The notes: generated by a model not told the origin, from the sequence alone. A stretch of 64,000 bases of DNA from Actinostola sp. cb2023 (GCA_033675265.1 JAUJYZ010000686.1:181001-245000), one strand, 5' to 3'. Shown: positions 23,298 to 35,655, numbered from the stretch's first letter. Numbers and translations are program-made.

Positions 23298-23579
23298 TAC
23301 AGTGCGACTACACTAACCAAGGCCACCCAAGCAAATTTTCATACAAATTATCCAATCACAATTGAGTATTTAAACAATAGAATCTGCACAAATTGTCAAA
23401 TTTTCGCTTTAAAAGCATATATTTTACTTTATATGTGTATGTATATGATCAAGAGTGAACAAGAAACAGTTTAAAATGTAGAATTCGACATCATTCTGTT
23501 ATTCAGCGTCACAAATGTGATTAGAAAATTTGATTCAAAATTTGTTTGGGTGGCCTTGGTTGGTGTAGTTGCACTGTAA
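23298..23579. mobile_element. TIR element, TTACAGTGCGACTACAC ends
   Basis: Left TTACAGTGCGACTACACTAA with CCAAGGCCACCCAA; right TTGGGTGGCCTTGG with GGTGTAGTTGCACTGTAA. Related but divergent ends at 24425 (TTACAGTGCAACTCAACACT) suggest a second decayed copy. Confidence 0.75.
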
Positions 23580-23799
23580 CAGTATAGTCTTGCCTTAGTG
23601 TACAAAGTATAATAGGATATCCAATCATCTAAATAGAGTAAAACACAAGGAACAAGTTACAGCACAATGCTCAAAAGATAGTGTATCTTAGTGTATTCGC
23701 ATGCTCCTGTCGCTGTTATTAGCCAATCGCCTTCAGATTGACAATATTATTCTATAATATTGTTTTAGGTTGAAACAGAAGTATGGCAATATGTTTATG

Positions 23800-24300
23800 G
23801 TGGTCACACTCGTTTGTGTCACGCAATAATGTGATGCATGATGTCACACTTGTATGTCACACAATAACATGATGTCACACATTTGTGTCACAATAACATG
23901 ATGTCACATTTGTGTCACACAATAACATGATGTCACACATTTGTGTCACAATAACATGATGCATGATGTCACACTTGTTTGTGTCACAATAACATGATGT
24001 CACACATTTGTGTCACACAATAACATGATGCCACACTTGTTTGTGTCACACAATAACATGTCACATGTTTGTGTCATGCAATAGCATGATGTCACACTTG
24101 TTTGTGTCATGCAATAACGTGATGCATGTCACACATTTGTGTCACACAACGTGATGTATGATGTCACTTGTTTGTGTTATGCAATAAGGTGATGCATGAT
24201 GTCACATCTGTGTCACACAATGTGATGCATGATGTCACACTTGTTTGTGTCACACAATAACATGATGTCACAATTGTTTGTACATGTGTCATGCAATTAC
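23800..24300. repeat. About 30-bp minisatellite, GTCACACAATAACATGATG
   Basis: About 15 irregular units made of TGTGTCACACAATAACATGA, TGTCACACTTGTT and ATGCATGATG variants. Not coding. Confidence 0.8.
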
Positions 24301-24855
24301 GTTACACTTTGTAAAAGTGTACAATTTTTATTTGATTCTATAAAATGACTGTAATTCAGCCTTATGGCTGCAAGATTTTATCTCAATAAAACTATCTATC
24401 TAAAGTCTAAGACATTTATTATATTACAGTGCAACTCAACACTGACCACCTTATTTGAATACTTCTGTTGCCGTAATATTAGCCAATCAGCTTCCAACAC
24501 TAGTACTGGTGAGACATTCGATAGTTTTAGGTTGAGACCAAAGTCTTCAAATACATCGAAGGTGGTCACACTTGTTTGTTTTGCATATTCTTCCACGTTG
24601 TGTTTAATTGATCATATAAGTGATGCACTTCAGGGCTGTATGTGAAAAGTGAAAAAAAGCTCTCCAAACTCTGATTACATTTGGGCTCCCTGTGGTCAGC
24701 TTGAATTTTCAGATGCAAAAAAAAAATCAACAAAACCGCAGCAACTAAAACTGTTCCGTAGTCCTCGGTGCTTTCTTTGTGCGTGCTAAGTATTTTCCTC
24801 TAATAATATTATTTTAAAATTATTCGATTGTTTTTGCCAATTTTTGTAAAGATTC

Positions 24856-24898
24856 GGGTTTCCTGTGGCACAGTGTTGCACAATACCACAGGGAACCC
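24856..24898. repeat. Inverted pair of GGGHTNCCTGTGG motifs
   Basis: GGGTTTCCTGTGG (24856-24868) faces CCACAGGGAACCC (24886-24898). The spacer CACAGTGTTGCACAATA is itself partly palindromic (TGTTGCACAA). It can fold into a tight hairpin. A further forward copy lies at 24683-24695. Confidence 0.7.
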
Positions 24899-24905
24899 AA
24901 AGTTT

Positions 24906-27714
24906 CGCAAAAAAAAAAACATTTTTTTCATAGCAACTGATTGGAGAGAAAGACACTGCGGTAATTTGAAAGATGCACTGAAGAGTCGAGAAAATCATTT
25001 GAATTCATATTTGAAAAAAATATTTGCAAAGAGTTTCCAGTCCCTCACGCTTTGAACATACGGGACTTATGAATATTGGTGTATGAATTCAATATGGCGG
25101 CGTCCATGTTGTTTGGTGTTGTTGGTGTTTGTCGGTCACAACATCTCTGGTTCGGCCAGTTACTATAGGTTATACTACCTCGTGGGCCAGTAGGCAGGCA
25201 TTTCGGGTGCGTACTGTTTCTCATTGGAGTCAGAATTGAGTTCATAACCTGTGAATCGAAGGCTTCCCTGGTGTTGGAATAAAACACGTGTTAGAGGTCG
25301 TCTGTGCAGACTTCATGGATGTATCTTGGTAGAGGTTACATCACATAGAACACAAGGACTGTACATAAGCAGTAGTCTAACCCTATTAAACCCTAGTCGT
25401 TCTGCCTCTGGTCCATGTGATTTAGCCTCTATCTTGGTGTCATTCATATCAGCCAACAGAGTGAAGGTTAGTGTAAATATGGGTACAGGGTCAATCATGC
25501 TATGCTGTACTTTGGAATTGTGATGCTGGGTAATGCATTTATAAGGCTTGTGATCAGCTGAATACATTCTTGAACTGATTAATATAACTGATTTAAATGA
25601 GGTCTTGTGAATAATTCATGAAATTCATGACAGAAAAATCAGTAAAAAAGCTTTATAACTTATTCTCAGCAGCTTAAACGATTTCATACAGTGTCAAGAG
25701 ATAATGTGAAATACTGCTATTGTAAGATTGAAGACAAATTGAAATCGAGCGACTGACTAATATGTGGCATTTCAGTGATTTGCAATTGAGTAACAAGCAA
25801 AGGTTCCAAGCAAAAACTGTTGTTTACACAAATAAGATTTCATATTTGGTCAGTCACTTGAGCAGCATTCACGGAGGTTCTTGACTGAAGATGAATAAAT
25901 ATTGAAATTATGATCAACTTGGCTTGAGTTCTGAGATTGGATTAAACTGTGGTACTATTTTGGTATTTTTATTTGATTGGCAGTAAATTTCATCACTGGT
26001 GAAGAGAACTTGTGAACAATTATTATTCAGTTACAATTCTAAACTTCAAATACAACTGTAGATAACATTATTAGAATCAGTATCTTGTGCTTCCGATTGT
26101 AGAATATTATGTGCTTATTAAAAGTGAGAGGGCCGGATGGGAAAATATTTGGCTTGAGGTCATTGGCGAGATCCATGCTGAATGTCCAAGAGCCTTATAT
26201 TTTCCTGTCCTGCCCGACCTAACTCAGTCAATAGTAACTATTTTATCATATGACCCACCTGACCCTCTTTTTTCAATGGAGCACGCAAGTCGGGAAATAC
26301 AGTTTTTTCCAGACTGGCTTACACCATCACGTCGGATGGTCCATATCACATGACTTTTTCCAATGGTTTTAGTAAGAGGTGTGAGTCAGGAAATACAGGT
26401 CATATGATAATAGTGTTCATAGGGTTTCCTGTTGAGATTCATCATCATTTTTCATTCGATATTCAATTTTTTGAAAACTGGCAAACTGTAGTTCTATCAA
26501 CATAGTTTAGTCAACATCTAGGTGTAGCAGGAAAATACTATTAAACTGGTGGCAAAGAGTACATATACAATACTTTACCCGAATCTAAGAACTTATTGTT
26601 TTGGATTGTTGTGCATCATGAAACAAGCAGTTTTCATTTAAACTTTGTCTTAACCAGGTCAACGTTGTCAGTATTTCATCAGTTTTTGATGTGATAAATA
26701 TTGCAGTAGTCACTTTTACAAGATGAACATTCTGACATAAAAATCAAATCTCCATGAATATATCTATTTACTCAGGCTGTTGTGATTGCAGAGTATGTAG
26801 GCTTAATCTACATGTATTGTATCTATTTACTCAGGCTGTTGTGATTGCAGAGTATGTAGGCTTAGCTGGCACAAATTTTCATCCACTTTAATTTTAAGAA
26901 CATTTTTGAGGAAATATTTAGTGGTCTGTAGGAGATTCCATCGGACTTTGAAATGTTCATACCGTTATTTGAAATGTTTATTTGAAATGTTCGAATTACT
27001 GGTCACACGTGACATAGTTTAGCTATAACAAGGAAAAGGAATCAGTGAATAATTTATTGTACATGCATGAAATAAGTAGATAAAACTGCATATGAAATTA
27101 GGTACATTGTATTCCTCTGGGAATTCTTCATGAATTAATAACGAATATTTAATCAGAATTGAATAAATTAGATTTGCATATCTGATAAGGAACCAGTGTA
27201 ATTTACAGTAGTAACCATAGTAACCATCACATGGCTGTTTGAGATTCTTTATGAATCAGTGTCCAACCTGCATACAGTAATTCATAGTGTTTCTCTTTTT
27301 GTTCTTCCAAGTCGTTAATTATTGTATTTTGATTTCATTAGTAATGGAATGTATTCACTGTAATTAGTAAGGGGGAGGCATTAGTTAGAGCGGCAGCAGC
27401 AACAGCTTAGTTTTCTTTGATCACAAGTCTTGAAGGATCATCCTGTCATCCTTTTTCACTGGGTAGTATATTATGGTTATCTCTAACACTCATATTTACA
27501 CTCACCCCACCCTAGCAGCTAATATGAATGTCACAGTATACTACTGTGGGGTCTATAGTGGGTAAGGAATTTGGCATTCTTGTAGATTACGTTCATCCCC
27601 GGGGAAGCCTTTGATTTGCTAATCATGGTCTTAAAGGACGGCTCTGGTCTGGGCAGTCAGAGCCGCTATGTAGGCTAAATGGTCGTAAATCGGGGAAGCC
27701 ACTGATACTAGGTG
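24906..27714. other. Long interval with no supported gene
   Basis: Several short open frames lie here. One begins MAASMLFGVVGVCRSQHLWF at 25094 after AATATGG but stops after 24 codons. Another (25251-25523) ends before a donor-like GTTAGT. I recognise no domain in either. A degenerate inverted repeat around GGTCATATGATAA lies between 26240 and 26415. A direct repeat of about 45 bp sits at 26761-26865 (CTATTTACTCAGGCTGTTGT). Confidence 0.4.
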
Positions 27715-27865
27715 CTGGAAGGGTCATGTGGAGGTGGTGGGGCCTTGAAGTGGAGATTGGAGATGGTTGAGCCTAGAGGCAGAGGGGCCTAGAGGTGGTA
27801 GGGCCCAGAGGCAGAGGGGCCTAGATGTAGAGGTGGTAGGGCCTAGAGGTGGAGGGGGTAGGTGA
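27715..27865. repeat. Purine-rich short repeats, GAGGTGGTAGGGCCTA
   Basis: Irregular units of GCCTAGAGGTGGTAGGG and GGCAGAGGGGCCTAGA. Low-complexity DNA. Confidence 0.7.
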
Positions 27866-28051
27866 TGGAAGGTAGAAGTCCATAGGAAAAAGTGTACTAA
27901 CCAAAAAGGGCGTGTACCCTATAGAGATGGCATATCATTAAACTACATTTGTTTGAAAAAGGTTTTTATTGTGATATTAAATAAAGTATTTACATCAATA
28001 CAAACTAAGATACTGCATATATTACATATCATATATCATTAACTTATGTAA

Positions 28052-28159
28052 TACTGCAACCACTAGAACCAGAAACTAAGTACAGAATAAACAACGCTAA
28101 ACAGTAGTTGTATTTAGTACTATTTACTAAGTACTGTTTCATGGTATTGTGCTTGCACT
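28052..28159. mobile_element. MITE, CAGAGTGCAAAC family, degraded copy 2
   Basis: The right end AAGTACTGTTTCATGGTATT and TGCTTGCACT and the left CTGCAACCACTAGAACCAG match the family at 692-836. The core is shortened. Confidence 0.55.
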
Positions 28160-28182
28160 ACTACAAAGACAATAATTAAACT

Positions 28183-28610
28183 TCACGTCAAGGTTTCTAT
28201 TGGCCAATTCTGAATGCCTTATATGGTCAATGGAAAATTATCAGTCTGTATCAACAAAGAATATGGGAGAACTTGTAACCATAGCAACAATATGATTCAA
28301 GTTTCTTTACAGTTGCTCCAATGTCTCCCATGTTTCATTGAAATCTCAGACTGATGTGATACCACTGACTACTTATGCACCTATCAATGTCAAGCCTGAG
28401 GGGGAGTGGGAGGTTTACCAGACGAGGCCTCCCTGATGGTGGTGGAATTTGACAAATTATGTGGGTCTTTGATATTCATCCTATAAATGTTTAAATACGT
28501 TTATCAACTTTTGACAAGTCTTGGAATTCTTGTCTCCCCCTGTCTCCCCTCCCCCAGGGCTTAACATTGACAGGTGCATTATTTGAAATTGCCAATAGAA
28601 ACCATGACTT
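28183..28610. mobile_element. TIR element with nested inverted repeats
   Basis: The outer pair AAGGTTTCTATTGGCCAATT / AATTGCCAATAGAAACCATG encloses a second pair, GCACCTATCAATGTCAAGCC / GCTTAACATTGACAGGTGC. Two events, or one element inside another, would explain this. Confidence 0.65.
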
Positions 28611-28619
28611 AAAGTGCAT

Positions 28620-29974
28620 TCACACAAGACTGTAACTATAATCAATTATTGGTGGTCAAACAATAATAATTATTGAATCAGAGTCTTAGTCACCACAACA
28701 CAAGTGGGACATCACAACCATTACAAGAATTATTGTCGAAGTGCAATCTGTAATGTAACAAATCTCCCACCTAAATGGGAGGGAGTACTTGCCAATTCAC
28801 TTGAGTCATACGAAAGAACCAATCTTTTAACACTTTCAGCCAATACAAAATGTATGCACAGTACAGTATGCACTTCAATCAGTTGCAAGTTAAACATTTT
28901 AATTATAACACCAATCAAGTGTGAATGCGCTTTATGAAGCTTAATTATGTAGCATAACCCAGTCTCCAAGTTATCAAACTCTATTTATTGACAGAATCAT
29001 TGAGAATAACTCGGTGCTTCTCCAAAATAAAGATGTGCCTGCAGTGATTACAAGAGATTCAAGGGGACATGACAACATCTGCATGTCGTTTTCTGGTGGA
29101 AATTCTGTTGGTTAACCACCGTGCCATTTATCACAAACTGAATCAACTTCAATTGAATAGCAGACCTCATGAAAACTAGGATGTTCAGTAGAAATTTAGG
29201 AAAATATTTCTGTACAATATGAATTTTAGAGTGTTTAGGGAATGAAGGTATCAGTAATAAAAAGTGTTGTTAATAATATTTCAATTTTAGAGGTAAATCA
29301 ATCGTGAGAAAACACTGTTGAGAATGTAAGACCGAATAACATCATATTGCTTAAATCCAATGGATAACTTTGAAAAAGTGATGTAATAAATATTTCAATA
29401 TACAATGTACTGAATTTGATATTCATGGAGACTGGGTAATGCTACTCTAACAATGAGCACAAAGCATTAATACATGCAACATATTAACCTGATTTAGAAG
29501 CTGATAATCAAGGTAATACATGGCAAGTTTTGATGTCTTTGTGCTCTGTTTCGTTATCAACACAATTGGAGTGAAGTACAGATACAAAATCCATGGAAAT
29601 AAAACACACAAATGGAATAAAAAAAGATTTTGTACCCAAAGTGACTTGGTGGTACATAGACACATGTATCATTGGATTGGATTTTCTTTGTAAAGATTCA
29701 AACTATGAATACATGTAGCTGAGTATTTATTTTGTTCCATGGATTTGATGTCTGTACCTCATCCAATGTGTTTCTCTTTATTTAAATCGTAGTCTTGATT
29801 GCATTTCACACAAGCTATTGGTACAGTTCTGTATTTGCTATGTGTCAGACACAAGAGAAAGTACTGTAAACATTTTGAATGCAATAAAAGGCAGTAATGA
29901 CACAAAACCGTACCATTATACTTGTGTGTAATGCTTGTATACATGTAGGCTGTGTCAAGCCAAAAGGAACCTTT
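28620..29974. other. AT-rich interval without a recognisable gene
   Basis: Only short frames without domains. A small inverted pair (GCATTCACAC / GTGTGAATGC) spans 28618-28930. Nothing else is supported. Confidence 0.4.
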
Positions 29975-30253
29975 TTAGGATAGATTCATTGTACAAATAA
30001 TCCCAAGAAATACAAAGTATTGATTGATACTTAGACAGCCAACCAAATCAAAACTAGTGCCAAACGTTTGGAAAGATACCTTGAAGGGATCAGGATGTCT
30101 AGACATACAGAGGAACATTCCTGTCACTCTCCAAAATACAATAATACCATACGCAAATGTATTAACGTCCCTTTTCACTTGACACAACCTTGATATAAAA
30201 GTGTTGACTACACGTTGTAATCCATGTCCACAAAGTACTTCAATATGACACAT
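29975..30253 (-). pseudogene. Possible decayed protein-kinase fragment
   Basis: A 92-residue frame contains YMCHIEVL (Y-M-x-x-x-E-V-L, compare YMAPEVL) and then, after a spacer, VKRDVNTFAYGIIVFWRVTG. That fits kinase subdomain IX (D-V-x-x-F-x-Y-G-I-I-V-x-W). No HRD or DFG motif was found in the neighbouring minus-strand sequence, and an upstream stop interrupts the frame. I read it as a pseudogene remnant at best, and it could be chance. Confidence 0.3.
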
Positions 30254-31064
30254 GTATGTATCAAAGGGGTGTTGAATTGTCCCAGCAAAATGTCAGTCTC
30301 GCAAAATTTTGGTCAAATTGTGTGGGTCTTGAAGTCCCATTTTTTCACAAAAAGCCTTCTCAGAGTCTCAATCAACATGGTCACTTAGTAGTGACACCAA
30401 TCTATAGACAGCTTGGATTATAAAACACTTTGAAGTGGGGCAGTGGATATTTTGAGTTTCAAATGCTAAATGTAGGATCTTTTGTGCACAGTTTTATATC
30501 ATATTTTGTATTTTGTGGATTTGGTCAGACGACTGGCTGAACAAAGGTGTTTTGAGGTGATTGCAGAATATCACAAAACTGTGGTCAGTTAGGCCAGAAC
30601 TCTGAATAATGAGTTAAATAACTAAGGTTTGTAAGCACTGTAATCAGTTGCATGATATTCTGCACTCACGCCATTGTTTCCTTCTCAACATTCATTAACA
30701 CAACTATCAATAACTCACAATTCAGGCTGGACTATAATGTTGTGTTAATCTTGAACTGTTCCCATGTACAATGATGACTTTGGTCTTAATGTGGATGAAA
30801 TCTGAAAAGAAACAGAAATGAAGAATACATCGGCTCAGCAATCAAGACAGCACAGACATGACTAGTCCAGTCCCAGACTCACTTTCTATCCGCTCCAACA
30901 AGCTGAAGTCACGGAGGAAAGAGAGTCCAGCATAACTTGCATGCGCATGGTAGCTTAGCAGCCTGGTTACAAAGCCTGTCTGATCTCCAAAATGGCGGAG
31001 GCTCCAGTAAATCCTAGTTCAATAATTTAATAACAATTTAATATTTATATTGTGCAGTTTCTCA

Positions 31065-31304
31065 GTTCTGTATGAGCGATATCATTCAAATTTTGGGAAG
31101 AATTTCATCAATTCCGTGAAGTTTTCCCTCGCAAAGAGTAATTCTAATATTGTTCCAAAGTTTGAACAGCTCCAAGCCATTTATCAAGTGACTAGTGGGA
31201 ACCCGGATATTTTTGTTAATTTGAGTACAGGCTTTAGAAAGTCCCCGATTTATTCTTTATTAATCTGCACGCGCTGTCAGCCATTTCATTCCATTTTATT
31301 TTGA
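31065..31304 (+). pseudogene. RecQ-type helicase N-terminal fragment inside the TIR element
   Basis: The frame reads FEQLQAIYQVTSGNPDIFVN then LSTGFRKSPIYSLL. This matches the helicase Q-motif region plus motif I (family form: LPTGFGKS-x-x-Y). The key Walker A glycine is changed to Arg (GFRKS) and the first Pro to Ser, so ATP binding would be lost. An acceptor-like TTGTGCAG lies just upstream. It is a non-functional captured piece, since none of the later helicase motifs follow. Confidence 0.55.
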
Positions 31305-31391
31305 CAGCTCCATGTGAGGTAAACAAATCACTGGCAATATTACATTGCAGGCTTTGAAAATAGACAAAATGGGCTGATGCAATGCATGTTT

Positions 31392-31534
31392 AGAGTGCAA
31401 ACCATATGTCCGTGAAACAGTACTAACTAATTAGTACTAAGTAGCACTGATGAAACAATAGAAAACAATAGAGATAATACTATTTAGTACTATTTAGTAA
31501 TAGTACTATTTCACGGACATATGGTTTGCACTCT
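31392..31534. mobile_element. MITE, CAGAGTGCAAAC family, copy 3 (nested)
   Basis: Ends AGAGTGCAAACCATATGTCC and GGACATATGGTTTGCACTCT are perfect inverted repeats. The core ACAATAGAAAACAATAGAGA matches copy 1. It sits inside the Mutator-like element, so it inserted later. Confidence 0.8.
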
Positions 31535-31986
31535 ACATTCTTTAATCCAATTCAAAACCTTTGCAAACAACATTTCCATTTCATTTCCATGTCAATGCTA
31601 TTGAAATGTCTATTGAAATCGAAATACAACAGATGAAGAACCATATTCCCAAAAGATCTGAAATGGGTCAAAGAATGTAAACATTGTGTTAGTCGATTAA
31701 TTTTGGTCTATTGAGCTCCGATCTGATTGGCTGCTATGCTACCATGCGCATGCAAGTTATACTGGACTCTCTTTCCTCCGCGACTTCAGCTTGTCGGAGC
31801 GGATAGAAAGTGAGTCCGGGAATGGACTAAGACATGACATAACCAAAGAAGATCACTGACATATAAAACCTTTAGTCAACCTTAATTATGCATACATGGT
31901 TTATATAACATACATGTACACCTAACTAAGCTTACATGTAGCTTTGTAATTAATTCAAATATGTAAATTACAATGCATATTGCATG

Positions 31987-32770
31987 TTAGACTTTTCCAC
32001 AGTCCCCGCTCGGCCGTTGCACTCTCTCGCTAAGGGACTGTAATGGTACAATGGTAGCGTTATTCTGATTGGCTGATAGATCTGATCTACTTATCTAGGT
32101 TCTTATTGGTTTTGTCAGTACCGTCAAGACATCACATACAGATTACACGGCGACTCGACGGCGATTTGGGTAGAATTATGTTGGATTATCACGAATTTCT
32201 CGCTTGCATCGAGGCAAATTAGGTATGGATGGAGAGCAAATTTATCGATCTAGCCGTCTTTGGGGATGATAGGTCTTCGGATGAATTTTCTACGGATATA
32301 AAAGCATTTGAGTGAGCGACACTCGCCATGGAGCTTATTTTAATTTCCTGCCTTGTCATTTTTCTTACGGGGACGGGTCAGATGGCTAAAAATTCCACTA
32401 AATGACTTGTAAAAAGACCACAAAATAAGTATTTATGTATATATTTGTTATATTTTAGTTACTTATTTTATCAGTTGTTGGTTCGTGTTGATGTCTCACG
32501 ACTTACCGTAATAAATGTAGATGAATGTCTGTTTATTGACTTATTGAGACATTTAAAATAATACTCCAAATTTTAAGCCACAAGTATACTGCTTGGGCTG
32601 CCTGTGGAAACCTCAACCGTGTTGGGATCGTCGTTGGGATCCCTGTTTTTCGTTTCGCAAGGCATCATGGGTCCAATATTCTTGAACTCAGAATCCCTTT
32701 CGGCATTGTATCATTACAGTCCCTTAGCGAGAGAGTGCAACGGCCGAGCGGGGACTGTGGAAGAGTCTAA
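31987..32770. mobile_element. 0.78-kb TIR element, TTAGACTTTTCCACAGTCCC ends
   Basis: About 58-bp inverted ends (TTAGAC...CCGCTCGGCCGTTGCACTCT / AGAGTGCAACGGCCGAGCGG...GTCTAA). Flanks TTGCATG and TTGCCTG may be a 7-bp duplication with one change. The GGGCTGCCTGTGG motif lies inside at 32595-32607. No transposase. Confidence 0.75.
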
Positions 32771-32785
32771 TTGCCTGTCAGTCCA

Positions 32786-33523
32786 TTCTCGTACCCAGAG
32801 CCCACTCCTCATTTGGTTTGTCGCTGTCTCTGGGAAACCCTGTTGCTCGGTCGTCAAATTTTGACGACCAAGTCGTCATAGCGCATGCTCATACTAAAGA
32901 CCGCTGAGAGCGGGTACTGTGGAAGAGTCTACTGGCTACGTAGTGTTTATGTTGGTTTGAATATTCAAACAATGTAACAAGTACACAAGTTTGTACATTT
33001 ATCTTCGTGTAGCCATTTAAAAGCCCTTCGACGTTCATCACCCGTTCTTCTCTGGCTCTGTTGCGATAAAGGCTGGACGATAAATACATGTTCTAATATA
33101 ATCTTGCATGTGAGCCTTCCTGTCTTCCGCTTTGTTATTGTTTCTCTCGAATTATAAACTGATATTCCTTTGAATGCTCAAAGCAAGTACGATCGATTGT
33201 ATCCAGATTGTGTCTGTAGCCGTTACTTTTATAATTTATGTATTGTTAGATCTCCCTTCACGAATTTATGTCTACACAGTTTCCATTGATTTATTATTCA
33301 AAAAAGGTATATAGTTTTTGAAAATAATATTGTATGAAATTACTACAACCGTCGCTGTCATTCGCTTCATTCGCTTTGCAAGTTTGAATCTTTGTTTATC
33401 TCATGGACCAATCAAATACGATCATTCATTGTTGATTTCAACAGCCAATGAAATTCAATAAAATTTCAGGGTTTCCCAGAGCCAGCGACCAACCAAATGA
33501 GGAGTGGGCTCTGGGTACGAGAA
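32786..33523. mobile_element. 0.74-kb TIR element, TTCTCGTACCCAGAGCCCAC ends
   Basis: The inverted ends continue through CTCCTCATTTGGTTG and TCTGGGAAACCCTG. Flanks TGCCTGTCAGTC (32772-32783 and 33524-33535) match perfectly, suggesting a target duplication of 12-14 bp. It abuts the preceding element. No transposase. Confidence 0.7.
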
Positions 33524-33535
33524 TGCCTGTCAGTC

Positions 33536-34050
33536 AATCTACATGTAGTCAAGTTGACACTTTCATGTTTCATTACTATAAAGATTCTCAAACGTATTAT
33601 ATAAACTGCTATGACATTTTAGAATGAGTTTTAGTGAACGTAAAATCACTATGTGCTCAAATAATTGAACCAACATGAAATGACTACAACGTGACAGTGA
33701 AATGTGCCAACTAGAGCGTCTTTGTACAGAAAACATCGATAAAAACACGATCAATGGATTCATTGATAATAAATTACCTTTATCTTGCTATTTCCTTGGT
33801 GTTTGGAACTCATTTTATCGTGTTTAGTCGAGAAACATCGCTGGACACATGTCGCCATGCTGTCCTTGGTGAAGAAGGCCTGGTTACTGGAATACACAGG
33901 GTGACCAAGAATAGACAAAAAAATCATCATTGTTTTAAAAAAAAAGTGTTTTAGCTAGCGATTTTTAAAAAGCTTGATATAAAGTTGTTAACGTGCTAAG
34001 AAACAGTTTTGAAAAACACTTACAAATAAGATAAAACCTTCGTTTTTTTA
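33536..34050. other. Interval without a recognisable gene
   Basis: AT-rich unique sequence. Short frames only, no domains seen. Confidence 0.4.
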
Positions 34051-34143
34051 TCCCTGTGGTATACGGGCTTCCTGTGCCGTACTCATGAAAATCGCCGAAA
34101 ATCAAATTGCTTCCTTCGCAACAAACCTTATATATTCATTCCC

Positions 34144-34362
34144 AGTCCCCTTGGACTCTTAGGCAAATATATGGTTGGATTTTGTGATGTATTTCTTGTA
34201 CGGAAAATTCAAGTAATAAAATGTACCAAACTATTCGAAAACCGTACATTTATGGGCTTCCTGTGGTGTCCACAGGTATTCAAAACCGGTACCAACAAAG
34301 AAGAATCATTACTATCACGGGCTTCCTGTGGTACCTCATTTGCCTAAGAGTCCAAGGGGACT
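34144..34362. mobile_element. MITE containing two GGGCTTCCTGTGG motifs
   Basis: Inverted ends AGTCCCCTTGGACTCTTAGG and CCTAAGAGTCCAAGGGGACT. Two motif copies in direct orientation lie inside (34254-34266, 34319-34331). A third copy lies just outside (34065-34076), beside a half-match ATCCCTGTGG. Confidence 0.75.
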
Positions 34363-35480
34363 CACAATCATAAAATGAATGACACATATTTTTATTTGTT
34401 TATTTACAGTTTAATTAAACTTTATTTGGTTATATACAATTAGGTCAAACAAGACGTACCCTCCCCTCCCCTAGCGCACACGTTAATTATAATATTGGCG
34501 AAACCTTGTACTCAAACCTTTTCATCTTTGCATTCCTTTTGAAAGAGGAGAGCCTGGGACGAGTGTCATTTCTGATCCCAATTGTTGAATGAGCTCGATA
34601 GGCTGTTTAATATCCATTAGTTGTTTAGATAATCCAGCCTGCATAACGGTATAAGGGAATTGGGGTAGCCTATTATAGCCTCCTCTTTCTTGGTCTTCCT
34701 GTGTAATATCATCGCGGGATACCTGTGTTTGAATTTGTACTAGTATCCAGTCCCTTTAGGCCGTTCTGCAGGCTTGGTTCTAATAGACGTCGCTACTCGA
34801 GTACTTTTCCTCTATTTCCCATCATCCTTCGCGTCTTTTTCCAAATGACGTCATTAAATCGCGGTCGCGCGTAACCGAGTGGCCTGGGCATGTGTATAGG
34901 GTGATCTAACTCTTTGAACAAGTGGGATATTATCATTGTCAATGAACAAGGAACTCGGCCCTTTGAGATGAGGAATGTCAAAACTCTCAATACTGATAGA
35001 ATAAAGCCAGCTCTCTCAAGACAGACACCTATTTCTGGTCGTTGCTGCATGCACTGTCCTAGCAGACACCTCTCTAAGCCGGACAGTAAAGATTGGTCGT
35101 GGTCGCAAGGGTGTCCTACTTAGAGAGAGTTGACAGTATGTTTTAGTAACGTTGTTGGGTACGTCGGTAATCATAGCGACCTATCTTATTTATTGCTTCA
35201 ACTCAGTGTGGGGATTAAAGCAGATTAGCGCTTACCTTAGATTATTAACAATAAACCATTCATTCTAATCCAGGATTAAGACTAATCGGCCTTCAGGAAC
35301 TGCCTCCTGATCGTTGGCTGTGATACCAATCTATGATGACGATATGGTGTATATAATGAATTTTAAAAGAACGATAATGTTAGCTATACGCAACTGAATA
35401 AATAATTCATCACGTTGGTGCAACTAGTATCACTGACGCCTGATGAAGACTAGCAGTCGAAAGCTCGCGATCAACTTTAT
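34363..35480. other. Interval without a recognisable gene
   Basis: Contains a GGGATACCTGTG motif (34716-34727) and unique sequence. Nothing coding is supported. Confidence 0.4.
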
Positions 35481-35494
35481 AATGATCCATTGAT

Positions 35495-35655
35495 TACGAC
35501 GATAATGATGATGATAGTAGTGGTGATGACGATGATGATAGTAGTGGTGATGATGATGACAGTAATGATGATAATGATGACAGTAGTCATGATGATGATG
35601 ATGACAGTAGTGGTGATGATGATGATGATAGTAATGATGATGATGATAGATTTCA
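35495..35655. repeat. GATGAT/AGTAGTGGTG trinucleotide-type repeat
   Basis: Imperfect ATG/GTG triplets. Low complexity about 200 bp beyond the 3' end of the GPCR gene. Confidence 0.8.

Larger units (their letters stand above)
30863..31829. mobile_element. Mutator-like TIR element with 9-bp TSD and captured helicase fragment
   Basis: TIRs of about 100 bp (30863-30960 and 31730-31829; TAGTCCAGTCCCAGACTCAC, GGAAAGAGAGTCCAG and CATGCGCATGGTAGC are inverted on the right). They are flanked by a perfect 9-bp duplication AGACATGAC (30854-30862 and 31830-31838). Long TIRs, a 9-bp TSD and a captured host-type coding fragment are the hallmarks of Pack-MULE elements. A younger MITE (31392-31534) is nested inside. 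Confidence 0.75.

Noticed and set aside
25094..25168. Start-like AATATGGCGGCG with a 24-codon frame (MAASMLFGVV...)
   Set aside because: Stops after 24 codons, with only a weak GTTATA donor at the stop and no homologous continuation; possibly a captured first exon but unsupported.
26087..26353. 88-codon plus-strand frame
   Set aside because: No domain, and it overlaps a degenerate inverted repeat around GGTCATATGATAA.
32604..32864. 86-codon frame across the junction of two TIR elements
   Set aside because: Spans terminal inverted repeats of two different elements, so it cannot be an ancestral gene.
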